A stretch of 30,853 nucleotides of DNA from JANNOG01 sp050329835 (GCA_050329835.1 JBHJOJ010000077.1:1-30853), one strand, 5' to 3'; shown: positions 8,323-16,776, counted from the first letter of the stretch. The notes: generated from the sequence alone by a model not told the origin. A program made the numbers and translations.

Positions 8323-9147
8323 TCAGAACGCCGGCCAGGGGATGGCCGGCCAGGACCCGTCGGGCCGGGGGAAGCACCCGGCCCGCAGTGCCGCCGCGAC
8401 GCGTTCCCGCAGGGCACGCACCTCGCGGCCGGTCAGCAGCGGTGCGAGCGCCGATCCCAGCCGGGAGTCCACGGCTGCCGCCAGGCGCCCGAGCAGCTCC
8501 CGGTCGCGCTCGTCGAAAGGGTCCCCCGCCCAGCCCCACAGGACGGTCCGGAGCTTGTCGTCGCGGTGGAACGTGAGCCCGTGGTCGACCCCGCGCACCG
8601 TGCCGCCGGAGTCGAGGAGCAGGTGCCCGCCCTTCCGGTCGGCGTTGTTCAGCGCGAGGTCGAGGACCGCCAGATCGCGCAGCTGGCGGTGGTCCGCGTG
8701 GGCCAGGAGCACCGGGGCGCCCCGGGGGTCCTGCGCCGCGAGGACCGGTCGCCACCTGTCGGGCACGGCCCCCGGGGCGAACAGGTCGACCAGCCCCGCG
8801 CCCGGTTCGTCGCCGGCGGTGTCCGCCCACGCCTGGACGCTGCCCGGGCCGAACGGCGCGTCCTCGCGCATGACCGTCGCCGGCACGGCGTCGCAGCCCG
8901 CGGCCGAGACCACGAGGAATGCCGCGACCTCCCGCCCCGCGAGGGTCCCGTCCGGGAAGTCCCACAGCGGGCGCTCCCCGCTGACGGGCTTGTAGACGGC
9001 GCGCCGGGTGGCGCCGCCCGCCTCGACGTCGACGAGGAGCGTGACGTTGGACGCGGCGCGCAGCCGCCCGACGACCTCGATCCGCCCGCCCGCCAGCAGC
9101 CCGAGGAGGTCGGCACCGGAGGGGTCGTCGCGGGCCCGGACGCTCAC
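8323..9147 (-). CDS. SCO1664-family protein (PI3/PI4-kinase-like fold)
   Basis: A 274-residue conserved actinobacterial protein. Seen: ASNVTLLVDVE ... RRAVYKPVSGERPLWDFPDGTLAGREVAAFLV, which resembles the lysine and glutamate region of a kinase N-lobe. Further on are LDLALNNADRKGGHLLLD (catalytic-loop-like, with the N-N-A-D-R-K-G-G-H signature) and RGVDHGLTFH (DFG-like metal-binding position). These features suggest a PI3/PI4-kinase-related phosphotransferase, but no substrate is known to me. The GTG start at 9147 lies 4 bp after the DUF3090 stop, so it is in one transcript with DUF3090. A similar protein next to DUF3090 occurs in the mycobacterial mshC-uppP neighbourhood, where the role is also unclear. 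Confidence 0.88.
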   Translation of the reverse strand: MSVRARDDPSGADLLGLLAGGRIEVVGRLRAASNVTLLVDVEAGGATRRAVYKPVSGERPLWDFPDGTLAGREVAAFLVVSAAGCDAVPATVMREDAPFGPGSVQAWADTAGDEPGAGLVDLFAPGAVPDRWRPVLAAQDPRGAPVLLAHADHRQLRDLAVLDLALNNADRKGGHLLLDSGGTVRGVDHGLTFHRDDKLRTVLWGWAGDPFDERDRELLGRLAAAVDSRLGSALAPLLTGREVRALRERVAAALRAGCFPRPDGSWPAIPWPAF

Positions 9148-9151
9148 GGCC

Positions 9152-9718
9152 TCACCGGCGGTACCCGTTCTGCCGCGGGCACACGTGTCCCGCCGGGTCC
9201 AGGGGTTCGGCGCACCACGGGCACGGCGGCCGCCCGGCCGCGACCACGGCGGCGGCGCGGGCCACGAAGGCCCGGGCGGCCGCCCCGCTCATGCTCACGC
9301 GCAGCAGCCCGAGGGTGGGGTCGGCCTCGACCGCCGCGGCGGGGTCCGTGACCTCCAACGAGTCGGTGACCTGCAGCGCCTCCACCACGACGACGGCGCG
9401 CTCGGGGTCCCAGGCCAGGCTCATCACCCCGACCCGGAAGTCCTCCTCGATGGGGGCCTGCAGCGGGTCGGTGTCGACCGCGTCGCCGAGCAGGGCGGCG
9501 GGCACCGGGGCCGTGCCGCCCGAGCGCTTGACGACGAGGTCCAGCAGCTCGCCGATCCGCTCGGCGAGGATGGCGACCTGCGCCTTCTCGCACGAGACCG
9601 AGGTCACCCGCCCGCCGCCGCTGGCCTGGAGGAAGAACGTCCGCTGGCCCGGCTCCCCCACCGTGCCGGCGACGAACCGCTCCGGCGGGTCGTACTCGTA
9701 GACGGGCACGCGCGTCAC
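9152..9718 (-). CDS. DUF3090 family protein with C-terminal zinc-ribbon-like motif
   Basis: A 188-residue soluble protein of unknown function restricted largely to Actinobacteria. Seen: N-terminal VYEYDPPERFVAGTVGEPGQ and RTFFLQASGGGRVTSVSCEK, then IEEDFRVGVMSLAWDPE, and a C-terminal CPWC ... HVCPRQNGYRR in which three cysteines and a histidine could bind zinc. The GTG at 9718 is the first usable start that preserves the conserved YEYDPP beginning; upstream in-frame sequence is not conserved-looking. It sits between the SCO1664-like gene (4 bp) and the histidine phosphatase (22 bp). The stable association of these genes suggests a shared task. Confidence 0.9.
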   Translation of the reverse strand: MTRVPVYEYDPPERFVAGTVGEPGQRTFFLQASGGGRVTSVSCEKAQVAILAERIGELLDLVVKRSGGTAPVPAALLGDAVDTDPLQAPIEEDFRVGVMSLAWDPERAVVVVEALQVTDSLEVTDPAAAVEADPTLGLLRVSMSGAAARAFVARAAAVVAAGRPPCPWCAEPLDPAGHVCPRQNGYRR

Positions 9719-9740
9719 CCTAACCAGACGCGGTGGACCG

Positions 9741-10454
9741 TCACGGCTCCCCGGTGCTGCCGCCCACGACGGCGTCCGGGCGCGGCCGGCGGCGCCGGAC
9801 CGGCACCAGCGCGGAGACGTCGCCGCCGGTGTCGTTGACGCGCAGGACGAACGGGCGGGCCGGCGCGTACCGGACGGCCGAGACGGAGGCCGGGTCCGCG
9901 ACGATGCGCTGGAAGGCGTCGAGGTGGATGCCGAGGGCGTCGGCGAGCACGGCCTTGACGACATCGCCGTGGGTGACGGCGACCCACACCGCCGCGTCGC
10001 CGGCATCGGCGGCCACCCGGGCGTCGTGCTCCCGGACAGCCTCGACGGCGCGGGCCTGCATCGCCCGCAGGGACTCCCCGCCCGGGAAGGTCACCGCCGA
10101 GGGCTGCACCTGCACGGTCCGCCAGAGCGGGTGCCGGGCCAGGTCCCGCAGCCGGCCGTTGGACCACTCGCCGTAGTCGACCTCGGCGAGCCGGTCGTCG
10201 GCGAGCACGAGCGGCCGGGTTCGGAACCGCCCGCGCGGCCCGGGCACGGCGACGAGCGCCTCCGCGGTCTCGCGGCAGCGCTGAACCGGGCTGGTCACCA
10301 CCGCGGCGAAGGGCACCGCGGCCAGCCGGGCGGCGAGGTCGGCCACCTGGCGGCGACCGGTGTCGTCGAGCGCCACGCCCGGGGTGCGGCCCGCGAGGAC
10401 GCCGGCGGTGTTGGCGGTGCTGCGGCCGTGGCGGACGAGCAGGACCGTCGGCAT
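9741..10454 (-). CDS. Histidine phosphatase family protein, MSMEG_4193 type
   Basis: A 237-residue member of the phosphoglycerate mutase/acid phosphatase superfamily. Seen: the catalytic phospho-histidine motif VRHGRSTAN at residues 7-15, a second arginine in TSPVQRCRETAEAL, the acid residue region DDRLAEVDYGEWSNGRL, and the second histidine in VAVTHGDVVKAVL. The conserved FPGGESL is also present. It is followed by a basic C-terminal tail. Substrate unknown. The ATG at 10454 has a TACGCT box 7 nt upstream, predicting a leaderless transcript that continues through DUF3090 and the SCO1664-like gene. A phosphatase of this type is the neighbour of DUF3090 and uppP in other actinobacteria. Confidence 0.92.
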   Translation of the reverse strand: MPTVLLVRHGRSTANTAGVLAGRTPGVALDDTGRRQVADLAARLAAVPFAAVVTSPVQRCRETAEALVAVPGPRGRFRTRPLVLADDRLAEVDYGEWSNGRLRDLARHPLWRTVQVQPSAVTFPGGESLRAMQARAVEAVREHDARVAADAGDAAVWVAVTHGDVVKAVLADALGIHLDAFQRIVADPASVSAVRYAPARPFVLRVNDTGGDVSALVPVRRRRPRPDAVVGGSTGEP

Positions 10455-10461
10455 GCCGATC

Positions 10462-10467
10462 AGCGTA
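10462..10467 (-). promoter_or_regulatory. -10 box, probable leaderless promoter of the histidine phosphatase
   Basis: TACGCT on the minus strand ends 7 nt before the ATG at 10454, with no ribosome site between. Confidence 0.45.
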
Positions 10468-10746
10468 GGTCGGCTCCCCTCGCCCGGTCGCTGCGGTCGG
10501 GGACATCGAGGTCCGCACCGCGGGCCTCGGCGGAGCGACGAGCGATCCGGGAGCCGAGACCGTCCTCGTCCCTCTCCTCCTGGTCTCGCGTCGACCCCGG
10601 TGTCGAGTCGCCCTCGTCGGTCACGATCCGACGGTACGGTTTCGATGGCGCACTCGCAGGCGAGGGATCGCCGTCTCGGCCCCTCCCGGCCAGGGATCAC
10701 GGCCTGAGCAGTACCGCCAGCCGCTGGACACTGGTGCTCCCGATCG

Positions 10747-10773
10747 TTGCAGAGTGCACGTTGCACTGCGCAA
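10747..10773. repeat. Nested inverted repeat upstream of the phosphatase, downstream of uppP
   Basis: TTGC and GCAA at the ends flank GTGCA (10754-10758) and TGCAC (10762-10766) around a central CGT; the three bases between the arms do not pair. It could be an operator. It shares the core GCACTGCG and the TTG/CAA ends with the palindrome before csrA. Confidence 0.45.
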
Positions 10774-10838
10774 TCACCCGGAGGACGACACTGCGCCGGG
10801 CCATGGCGACACGACCTGGCGGCAACCTCGGCGGCACG

Positions 10839-11659
<821 letters not shown>

Positions 11660-11663
<4 letters not shown>

Positions 11664-12730
11664 CGGGGCGTGCCGAGGGCGCGCAGGACGGCGTCCAGCA
11701 TCCCGGCCCGCTGCCCCGGCTCCGGGGCGAACGGCATGGCGGCGACCGTGGTGGCACCCGCGGCGGCGTACTCGCCCAGCCGGGCGGCGACCTGCTCGGC
11801 GGTGCCGACGAGGCTGACCCGGTCGAGGAACTCCACGGGCAGCGCGGCGGCGGCCCCGGTGCGGTCCCCCGAGAGGTAGAGCCGCTGGACGGTCCGGGCC
11901 TGGGTCTCGTACCCCATCCGCGCGGCGAGGGCCGCGTAGACGTTGTCCTCCGGTCCCCCCATCCCGCCGACGTACAGCGCCGAGTACGGGCGGACGAGGT
12001 CGCGGGCGGCGTCGAGGTCGAGCTCGGCCCCCGGGACGTCGGTGACGACCAGCGAGCACGTGACGACGGCGTCGAACTCCCCGGCCGGCACGGCGGCGTC
12101 CTGCAGGCGGGCACGGCGGCCCTCGGCGATCCGGGACATCGACTCCTGCACGGTGCCGGTGTCGGTGAACACGGCCAGCCACCCGTCGGCGATCTCCCCG
12201 CACAGCTCGAGCGCCCGGGGCCCGAGGGCGGCGAGGTACAGCGGGATCGCCGGGCGGACGGGGCGCTGGGAGAGCCGGATGGCCCGGGCCGTGCTGTCCG
12301 GCGGCGGGACCCGGACGTGGCGGCCCCGGTACTCCAGGGGCCGCCGGGACAGCGCGAGGCGGACCGCGTCGGTGTACTCCCGCAGACGGGACATCGGGGC
12401 GGCGAACGGCACGCCGTGCCAGCCCTCGGACACCTGCGGCCCGGACACCCCGAGCCCCAGCAGGAAGCGGCCGTCCGACAGCAGGTCGAGGGTGGACGCC
12501 GTCATGGCCGTCATGGCCGGGCTGCGCGCCGGGACCTGGAGCACCCCGGCACCCAGGGCGATCCGCTCGGTGCGGGCCGCCAGCCAGGCCAGGACGCTGA
12601 CGGCGTCGGAGCCGTACGCCTCGGCCACCCACACCGCCGAGCACCCGAGCCGGTCGGCCTCGATCGCGAGCCGGAGGTCGTCCGCGCCGTGGCCGGCGGA
12701 CCAGGAGCCGAGGGAGAGGGCGAGCCGCAC
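11660..12730 (-). CDS. LLM-class F420-dependent oxidoreductase
   Basis: A 356-residue luciferase-like monooxygenase-fold protein; relatives use reduced or oxidised coenzyme F420 as hydride carrier. Seen: N-terminal LALSLGSWSAGHGADDLRLAIEADRLGCSAVWVAEAYGSDA, IALGAGVLQVPARSPAMTAMTASTLDLLSDGRFLLGLGVSGPQVSEGWHG (the phosphate-binding region), and C-terminal VSLVGTAEQVAARLGEYAAAGATTV. The sequence best fits the Rv3520c-like group. The substrate is not predictable. The GTG at 12730 has a TAGAGT box 8 nt upstream. uppP is coupled to it downstream and an aldo/keto reductase-like gene diverges from it. Confidence 0.92.
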
Positions 12731-12738
12731 GGTCGCGC

Positions 12739-12744
12739 ACTCTA
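12739..12744 (-). promoter_or_regulatory. -10 box, probable leaderless promoter of the F420-type oxidoreductase
   Basis: TAGAGT on the minus strand ends 8 nt before the GTG at 12730. The divergent aldo/keto reductase-like gene has its own box 36 bp away. Confidence 0.5.
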
Positions 12745-12779
12745 GGGCCGTCCGCCGGGTGCGCGGCGGGTCCGGACGC

Positions 12780-12785
12780 TACGGT
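12780..12785 (+). promoter_or_regulatory. -10 box, probable leaderless promoter of the aldo/keto reductase-like gene
   Basis: TACGGT lies 8 nt before the GTG at 12794, again without a ribosome site. Confidence 0.5.
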
Positions 12786-12793
12786 CGCCAGCC

Positions 12794-13726
12794 GTGGAGC
12801 AGCGCTACGTCGGTGCCAGCGGGTTGCGTGTCTCGGTGCTGGCGCTCGGCACCCTGCAGTGGGGGGCGGACACCGACCTGGAGGAGTCCGCCGACCTGCT
12901 GGACCGGTTCGTCGAGGCCGGCGGCACGACGCTCGACGTCGCCGCCGAGGTGGGCGCCGGCGCCGGGGTGCTCGGGCACCTGCTGGCGGCGACGCACCGC
13001 CGGGAGGACCTCGTCCTGGTGGCGCGGACCGGGCGGCGGGGCGAGGTCCCCGGTGTCCCGACCGCGCACGACGTCTCGCGCCGGGCGCTGCTCGCGGACC
13101 TCGACACCACCCTGCGGGCGCTCGGGACCGACCACGTCGACCTGTGGCTGGCGGACGGGTGGAGCGACGACGTCCCGGTCGAGGAGACCCTGTCGGCGCT
13201 GGAGTCCGCGCTCGCCGGCGGACGCGCCCGCTACGTCGGGGTGGGCGGCCACGCCGGATGGCAGGCCGCCCGGGCGGCGACCCTGTGCCGGGACGTCACG
13301 GCGGCCGCGGCGGAGTGGTCCCTGGTCGCCCGGGGCGCCGAGCGGGAACTGGTGCCGGCCTGCGCCGCCCTGGGGCTGGGCGTCGTCGCCTGGGGGGCGC
13401 TCGGGCGGGGGGTGCTGACCGGCAAGTACCGCTCGACCGTCCCGGCGGACTCCCGGGCCGCGAGCAGCCATCTCGCCGCGTTCGTCGGCGTCCACCTCCG
13501 GTCCGGGGCGCGGCGGGTGGTCGACGCGGTGGTCACGGCGGCCGACGGTCTCGGCGTCGCGCCGGCCCATGTCGCCCTCGGCTGGTTGTGCGGCCGGCCC
13601 GAGCTGGCCACGGCGGTCGTGGGGCCGCGGACGGCGGCTCAGCTGCGGGGCATCGTCGAGGGGCCGTCGTTCGCCGTGCCCGGCGAGATCGCCGCCGTGC
13701 TCGACGAGGTGTCGGCCGGCGCCTGA
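12794..13726 (+). CDS. Aldo/keto reductase family protein lacking the catalytic tetrad
   Basis: A 310-residue protein with the full aldo/keto reductase barrel: N-terminal RYVGASGLRVSVLALGTLQWG, middle LGTDHVDLWLADGWSDDVPVEETLSALE, and the cofactor phosphate loop VVGPRTAAQLRG near the C-terminus. The family tetrad Asp-Tyr-Lys-His is not kept. Asp48 is present, but the Tyr position is Val53 (TLDVAAEVG), the Lys position Arg78 (LVLVARTG) and the His position Asp121 (DLWLADGW). The Ser-Asn that binds nicotinamide is Gly-Gly (RYVGVGGHAGW). The reading frame is intact and GC-biased, so this looks like a functional non-reductase or a binding/regulatory homologue rather than a dead gene. It diverges from the F420-type oxidoreductase. 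Confidence 0.88.
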   Translation: MEQRYVGASGLRVSVLALGTLQWGADTDLEESADLLDRFVEAGGTTLDVAAEVGAGAGVLGHLLAATHRREDLVLVARTGRRGEVPGVPTAHDVSRRALLADLDTTLRALGTDHVDLWLADGWSDDVPVEETLSALESALAGGRARYVGVGGHAGWQAARAATLCRDVTAAAAEWSLVARGAERELVPACAALGLGVVAWGALGRGVLTGKYRSTVPADSRAASSHLAAFVGVHLRSGARRVVDAVVTAADGLGVAPAHVALGWLCGRPELATAVVGPRTAAQLRGIVEGPSFAVPGEIAAVLDEVSAGA

Positions 13727-13766
13727 CCGGGCCCGCCACCCCGGCGGCGACCCGGGGATCCCGAGG

Positions 13767-14111
13767 TCAGGATCGGTGCGCCTCGCCCGCGGACCCGGCG
13801 GCGACGCCGTCGGTGTCGGCCTCCTCGAGGTCGTCGTCGACGGCGTCGTCGAGGTCGTCCAGGTCGTCGTCGAGCTCGTCGTCCTCGTACTCGTCGTCGT
13901 CCTCGTCCTCCTCCTCGGAGAGGACGAACGGCGTCACCTCGTCGTGGGCGGTGAACAGTGCCTCGTCGTAGCGCTCGAACGCCGCCGCCAGGGCGTCGTA
14001 GGCCTCGACCACGGCGGGGTCCAGCTCGCTGCGGCGCTGCGAGGCCGCGGCGAAGTGACGCTCGAGCGCCGCGATGAACTGGTCAAGCGCTGCGCGGGGG
14101 TCGTCGGCCAT
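13767..14111 (-). CDS. Small acidic protein of unknown function
   Basis: A 114-residue protein. Residues 1-60 form a probable helical domain (PRAALDQFIAALERHFAAASQRR, then ELDPAVVEAYDALAAAFERYDEALFTAHDEVTPF). Residues 66-100 are almost entirely Asp and Glu. Similar short proteins with acidic tails occur in actinobacteria near uppP and DUF5703, sometimes labelled as primosomal protein; I see nothing that supports that label. A TACGGT box 6 nt before the ATG at 14111 predicts a leaderless message. It converges with the aldo/keto reductase-like gene and diverges from DUF5703. Confidence 0.75.
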   Translation of the reverse strand: MADDPRAALDQFIAALERHFAAASQRRSELDPAVVEAYDALAAAFERYDEALFTAHDEVTPFVLSEEEDEDDDEYEDDELDDDLDDLDDAVDDDLEEADTDGVAAGSAGEAHRS

Positions 14112-14117
14112 GCACGA

Positions 14118-14123
14118 ACCGTA
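14118..14123 (-). promoter_or_regulatory. -10 box, probable leaderless promoter of the small acidic protein
   Basis: TACGGT on the minus strand ends 6 nt before the ATG at 14111. Confidence 0.45.
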
Positions 14124-14202
14124 GCGCCAGGACCGCCGGCCGGGGAGCGATCATCGGCGGGTCGTGGCACGGTCCCCGCAGGACCGGTCAGAATGGCAGG
14201 CG

Positions 14203-14424
14203 ATGCGCCCCTCCGCCGTTGCCCTCCCCGCACCGTCGCAGTACGAGTACCGGGTGGTGTCGGTCCCCCGGGGGATGTCCCGGGCCGAGCTGCGCCGCCG
14301 CCTCACCGACGATGCCGAGTACGGCCGCTGGGAGCTCGCCCGGACCCGGGTGTACCTGGGCGGCGGGCGCCGGATCTGGCTGCGGCGGCGGACCATGCGG
14401 GTGGCGAGCACGCTGGAGATGTGA
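14203..14424 (+). CDS. DUF5703 family protein
   Basis: A 73-residue basic protein. The family core is visible as YEYRVVSVPRGMSRAELRRRLTDDAEYGRWELARTRVY, followed by an Arg-rich RRIWLRRRTMRVAST. The function is unknown. The ATG at 14203 is preferred over the in-frame upstream start at 14164 because AGGCG lies just before it and the conserved part begins about 13 residues later. It converges with the M20 peptidase gene. Confidence 0.8.
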   Translation: MRPSAVALPAPSQYEYRVVSVPRGMSRAELRRRLTDDAEYGRWELARTRVYLGGGRRIWLRRRTMRVASTLEM

Positions 14425-14443
14425 CTCCCGCCCCCGCGGGGAG
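14425..14443. terminator. Possible bidirectional terminator hairpin
   Basis: Immediately after the DUF5703 stop, CTCCCGC pairs with GCGGGGAG across a C-rich loop, allowing one bulged G. It lies between two convergent genes. No T tract is present, which is common in GC-rich actinobacteria. Confidence 0.35.
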
Positions 14444-14448
14444 GCGGC

Positions 14449-15792
14449 TCAGGCCGCCCGGACGAACCGGCCGAGCACGCGGGCGCCGAACCGGAGCGCG
14501 TCCACCGGCACCCGCTCGTCGACGCCGTGGAACAGCGACGCGAAGTCGAGGTCCGGGGGAAGGCGGAGCGGGGCGAATCCGTACCCCCGGATGCCGAGGC
14601 GGTCGAAGTGCTTGTTGTCGGTGCCACCCGACAGGCAGTAGGGCATCACCTCGGCCCCGGGGTCCTCGGCGCGCAGCACCTCGGCCATGAGGGCCGGCAG
14701 GCCGGTCCGCAGGCCGTTGCGCGGGTCCTGTTCGAGGGCCCGGTCGCGGTGGACGACCTCGACCTCGACGCCCGGGCCGGCCAGCTCCCGCACCTCGTCG
14801 AGGACGGCCTCCTCCTGGCCCGGCAGGAAGCGGCAGTCGACCAGCGCCGTCGCCTCGCCCGGGACGACGTTGTGCTTGTACCCGGCGGTCAGCACCGTGG
14901 GGTTCGCCGTGTTCCGCAGGGTGGCGCGGACCCAGGCCGCCGTCGGGCCCAGTTCGGCCGCCAGCCCCGCGTCGTCCTCGGGCAGCGGGCGGCCGGTCAG
15001 CTCCTGCCATCGGTCGGCCATGGCGCGGAACGTCGGCGTGGGCGTCACCGGCCACGCGTGGGCCCCGATCCGGGCGACCGCCGCGGCGAGCCGGGTGACG
15101 GCGTTGTCGGCGTGCACCAGCGAGCCGTGCCCGGGCGCCCCCCGGGCGACCAGGCGCAGCCAGAGGATGCCCTTCTCCGCGGTCTGCAGCAGGTAGAGCC
15201 GGCGGTCGTCGACGGTGACGCTGAAGCCGCCGACCTCGCTGACGGCGTCACTCACCCCCTCGAAGGCCTCGGCGTGGCTCTCGACGAGGTGACGGGCCCC
15301 GTGCAGGCCTCCGGCCTCCTCGTCGGCGGTGAAGGCCAGGACGACGTCGCGTGCCGGTGCCTGTCCGCGGGCCGTCATCTCCGCCACGACCGCCAGGATC
15401 ATGGCGTCGGTCCCCTTCATGTCCACCGTGCCCCGGCCCCACAGGTAGCCGTCACGGATCTCGGCGGCGAACGGGTCGACCGACCAGTCCGACCGGACCG
15501 CGGGCACCACGTCCAGGTGCCCGTGCAGGAGCAGGCCCGGCCGGGTGCGGTCGGTCCCGGACCAGCGGGCGACCACGCTGGCGCGCCCGGGCTCGCTCTC
15601 GGTCACCCGCGGCTCCAGCCCGCACCCCGCGAGGATCCCGGCGACGTGCTCGGCGGCCGCCCGTTCCCCCGGCCCGCTGCCGTCCCCGGGGTTGGTGGTG
15701 TCGAGCCGCAGGAGGTCGACGCACAGGTCGACGACCCGGTCCTCGGCGGGGGCGACGGCCCGGTCGGCGAGCTCGCGCGGGGGGTGCGCCAT
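14449..15792 (-). CDS. M20 family metallopeptidase
   Basis: A 447-residue cytoplasmic zinc peptidase of the M20/ArgE-DapE-carboxypeptidase G2 type. Metal and catalytic residues are visible: LLLHGHLDVVP (first metal His and catalytic Asp), WGRGTVDMKG (bridging Asp), AFTADEEAGG (catalytic Glu and metal Glu), and the C-terminal metal histidine in SGGTDNKHF. The dimerisation insert between residues ~190 and 310 begins after GILWLRLVARGAPGHGS. It is probably a dipeptidase or aminoacylase; the substrate is unassigned. The ATG at 15792 has a TACCGT box 6 nt upstream, favouring it over the longer open frame to 15894. Confidence 0.94.
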   Translation of the reverse strand: MAHPPRELADRAVAPAEDRVVDLCVDLLRLDTTNPGDGSGPGERAAAEHVAGILAGCGLEPRVTESEPGRASVVARWSGTDRTRPGLLLHGHLDVVPAVRSDWSVDPFAAEIRDGYLWGRGTVDMKGTDAMILAVVAEMTARGQAPARDVVLAFTADEEAGGLHGARHLVESHAEAFEGVSDAVSEVGGFSVTVDDRRLYLLQTAEKGILWLRLVARGAPGHGSLVHADNAVTRLAAAVARIGAHAWPVTPTPTFRAMADRWQELTGRPLPEDDAGLAAELGPTAAWVRATLRNTANPTVLTAGYKHNVVPGEATALVDCRFLPGQEEAVLDEVRELAGPGVEVEVVHRDRALEQDPRNGLRTGLPALMAEVLRAEDPGAEVMPYCLSGGTDNKHFDRLGIRGYGFAPLRLPPDLDFASLFHGVDERVPVDALRFGARVLGRFVRAA

Positions 15793-15798
15793 GACTCG

Positions 15799-15804
15799 AC
15801 GGTA
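15799..15804 (-). promoter_or_regulatory. -10 box, probable leaderless promoter of the M20 peptidase
   Basis: TACCGT on the minus strand ends 6 nt before the ATG at 15792, with no ribosome site. Confidence 0.45.
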
Positions 15805-15894
15805 GTCACCGCCGGGCAGTGGTCGGGGCCCGGCGGTGCTAGCGTGGTCCGGGCGCCGGACGCCGTCCTCGTACCCCGTGGGACCCCGGTGCAC

Positions 15895-15977
15895 GTCGGA
15901 GTGGCGGAATGGCAGACGCGCTAGCTTGAGGTGCTAGTGCCCGCAAGGGCGTGGGGGTTCAAGTCCCCCCTCCGACA
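15895..15977 (+). tRNA. tRNA-Leu(GAG)
   Basis: An 83-nt class II tRNA. The acceptor stem pairs GTCGGAG (15895-15901) with CTCCGAC (15970-15976), followed by discriminator A15977. The anticodon stem pairs CTAGC with GCTAG around the loop TTGAGGT, placing anticodon GAG at 15928-15930. The long variable arm TGCCCGCAAGGGCG fits leucine tRNAs. The T arm is GGGGG-TTCAAGT-CCCCC. CCA is not encoded. It reads CUC and CUU codons. It borders a disturbed accessory region; tRNA-Leu genes are frequent integration targets, but no second copy of its 3' end was found in the window. Confidence 0.97.
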
Positions 15978-16148
15978 CCCTGGGACGGGCCGGTCGCAGA
16001 CCTCCCGGTGGTCGAGGGGTCCACGACCGGCTGTGTGCCCCTGTCCGGTCCGCGGGGGTCGCCGTGCACTCGGCTCAGCGGGTGGCGGTGGGCTCCGAGG
16101 TGGACTCGGCGGCCAACGGCGCGGGAGTGCTCGTGCCGTCGTCGCGGC
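15978..16148. other. Non-coding stretch after tRNA-Leu
   Basis: No gene is recognised here. A short GGTCG/CGACC inverted repeat just after the tRNA might stop transcription. The rest is GC-rich with no conserved protein in any frame. Confidence 0.4.
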
Positions 16149-16250
16149 TCAGCCCTTCCTGGCGTAGTCCACGCTCACACTCGGATCGACGAGCCCCTGC
16201 TCCATCGCCGCGATCGTCAGGGCCACGTGCTGGGAATGAAAGCGGGCGTC
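16149..16250 (-). pseudogene. C-terminal remnant of an unidentified protein
   Basis: On the minus strand, 33 codons ending in TGA read DARFHSQHVALTIAAMEQGL and then VDPSVSVDYARKG. Codons are strongly GC-biased at the third position and the peptide looks like a genuine protein C-terminus. The frame upstream runs antisense into the FFAPNP gene, where it no longer looks coding. I do not recognise the family. It is best read as the tail of a gene whose remainder was lost at a junction near 16250. Confidence 0.35.
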
Positions 16251-16329
16251 CCGAAAGCCCCCTGCGACGGCGCACGTCGTCCTGACCGTCTTCCACAACA
16301 CGCCGGACACGAAGGTCAACTTCTCCAAC

Positions 16330-16776
16330 GTGTCGCCGCTGCTGTCGGGCCTGCCCCAGTGGAGGTTTTTCGCCCCCAACCCGGGGGTGGACAACACCCA
16401 TCTCATGGTCCGCACGCGCGAGGACGTAATGTGGGGAAGCTGGCGCGAGCTGCGGATCCCCACGCGGGTGCCGTGGTACGCCGTCCTGTGGAACCCCGGG
16501 AACCGAGCGCCGAAGGTGCTGTTCGACGCGGCGCAGCAACTCCAGGTCCTCGCGGGCCTCGGCGCCTCGTATGACGCGGCAGTCGGGACCGAGGCCTACC
16601 GTCTGCTCGACGACCTCGTCGTGGACGCCGTCGGGGGCCACGACGTCCAGGCATGCCAGTTCATGGTGGTCACCAACCGCCCCGGATCGGCGGCGGGGAC
16701 CGGTGTCAGGCCGATCCTCGTCTCCCGTGAAAGACTCGTCACCTGGCCCCGACGATCGTCCATGGAGAGCGGGTGA
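16330..16776 (+). CDS. FFAPNP-motif protein (DUF5819/SdpA-like), probably 5'-truncated
   Basis: The frame encodes 148 residues from GTG 16330: GLPQWRFFAPNPGVDNTHLM, then VRTREDVMWGSWRELRIPT. A W-x-F-F-A-P-N/D-P motif followed by a strand and a conserved Trp is typical of small membrane-anchored DUF5819-type and SdpA-type proteins. Coding similarity clearly begins before the start, since AHVVLTVFHNTPDTKVNFSN is readable in frame from about 16270. That stretch lacks ATG, GTG or TTG after the in-frame TGA at 16237, so the usual N-terminal membrane helix is missing. Either CTG 16282 is used, there is a frameshift, or the gene is truncated. Its stop overlaps the ATPase start (GTGA). The function is unknown; the motif assignment is by eye. 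Confidence 0.55.
   Translation: MSPLLSGLPQWRFFAPNPGVDNTHLMVRTREDVMWGSWRELRIPTRVPWYAVLWNPGNRAPKVLFDAAQQLQVLAGLGASYDAAVGTEAYRLLDDLVVDAVGGHDVQACQFMVVTNRPGSAAGTGVRPILVSRERLVTWPRRSSMESG

Larger units (their letters stand above)
10455..10838. other. Intergenic region between the histidine phosphatase and uppP
   Basis: These 384 bp hold no gene that I can support. A 54-codon minus-strand open frame (10460-10624) is Asp/Glu/Arg-rich and unrecognised, and the -10 of the phosphatase overlaps its stop. A palindromic element is present at 10747-10773. The rest shows nothing recognisable. Confidence 0.5.

Noticed and set aside
10460..10624. A 54-codon minus-strand open frame just upstream of the histidine phosphatase
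   Set aside because: The peptide is low-complexity and unrecognised, and the -10 box of the phosphatase overlaps its stop, so the region is better read as promoter DNA.
13841..13920. Repetitive GTCGTC/CTCGTC tract resembling a microsatellite
   Set aside because: It is the coding sequence of the Asp/Glu tail of the small acidic protein and is explained by its amino-acid composition.
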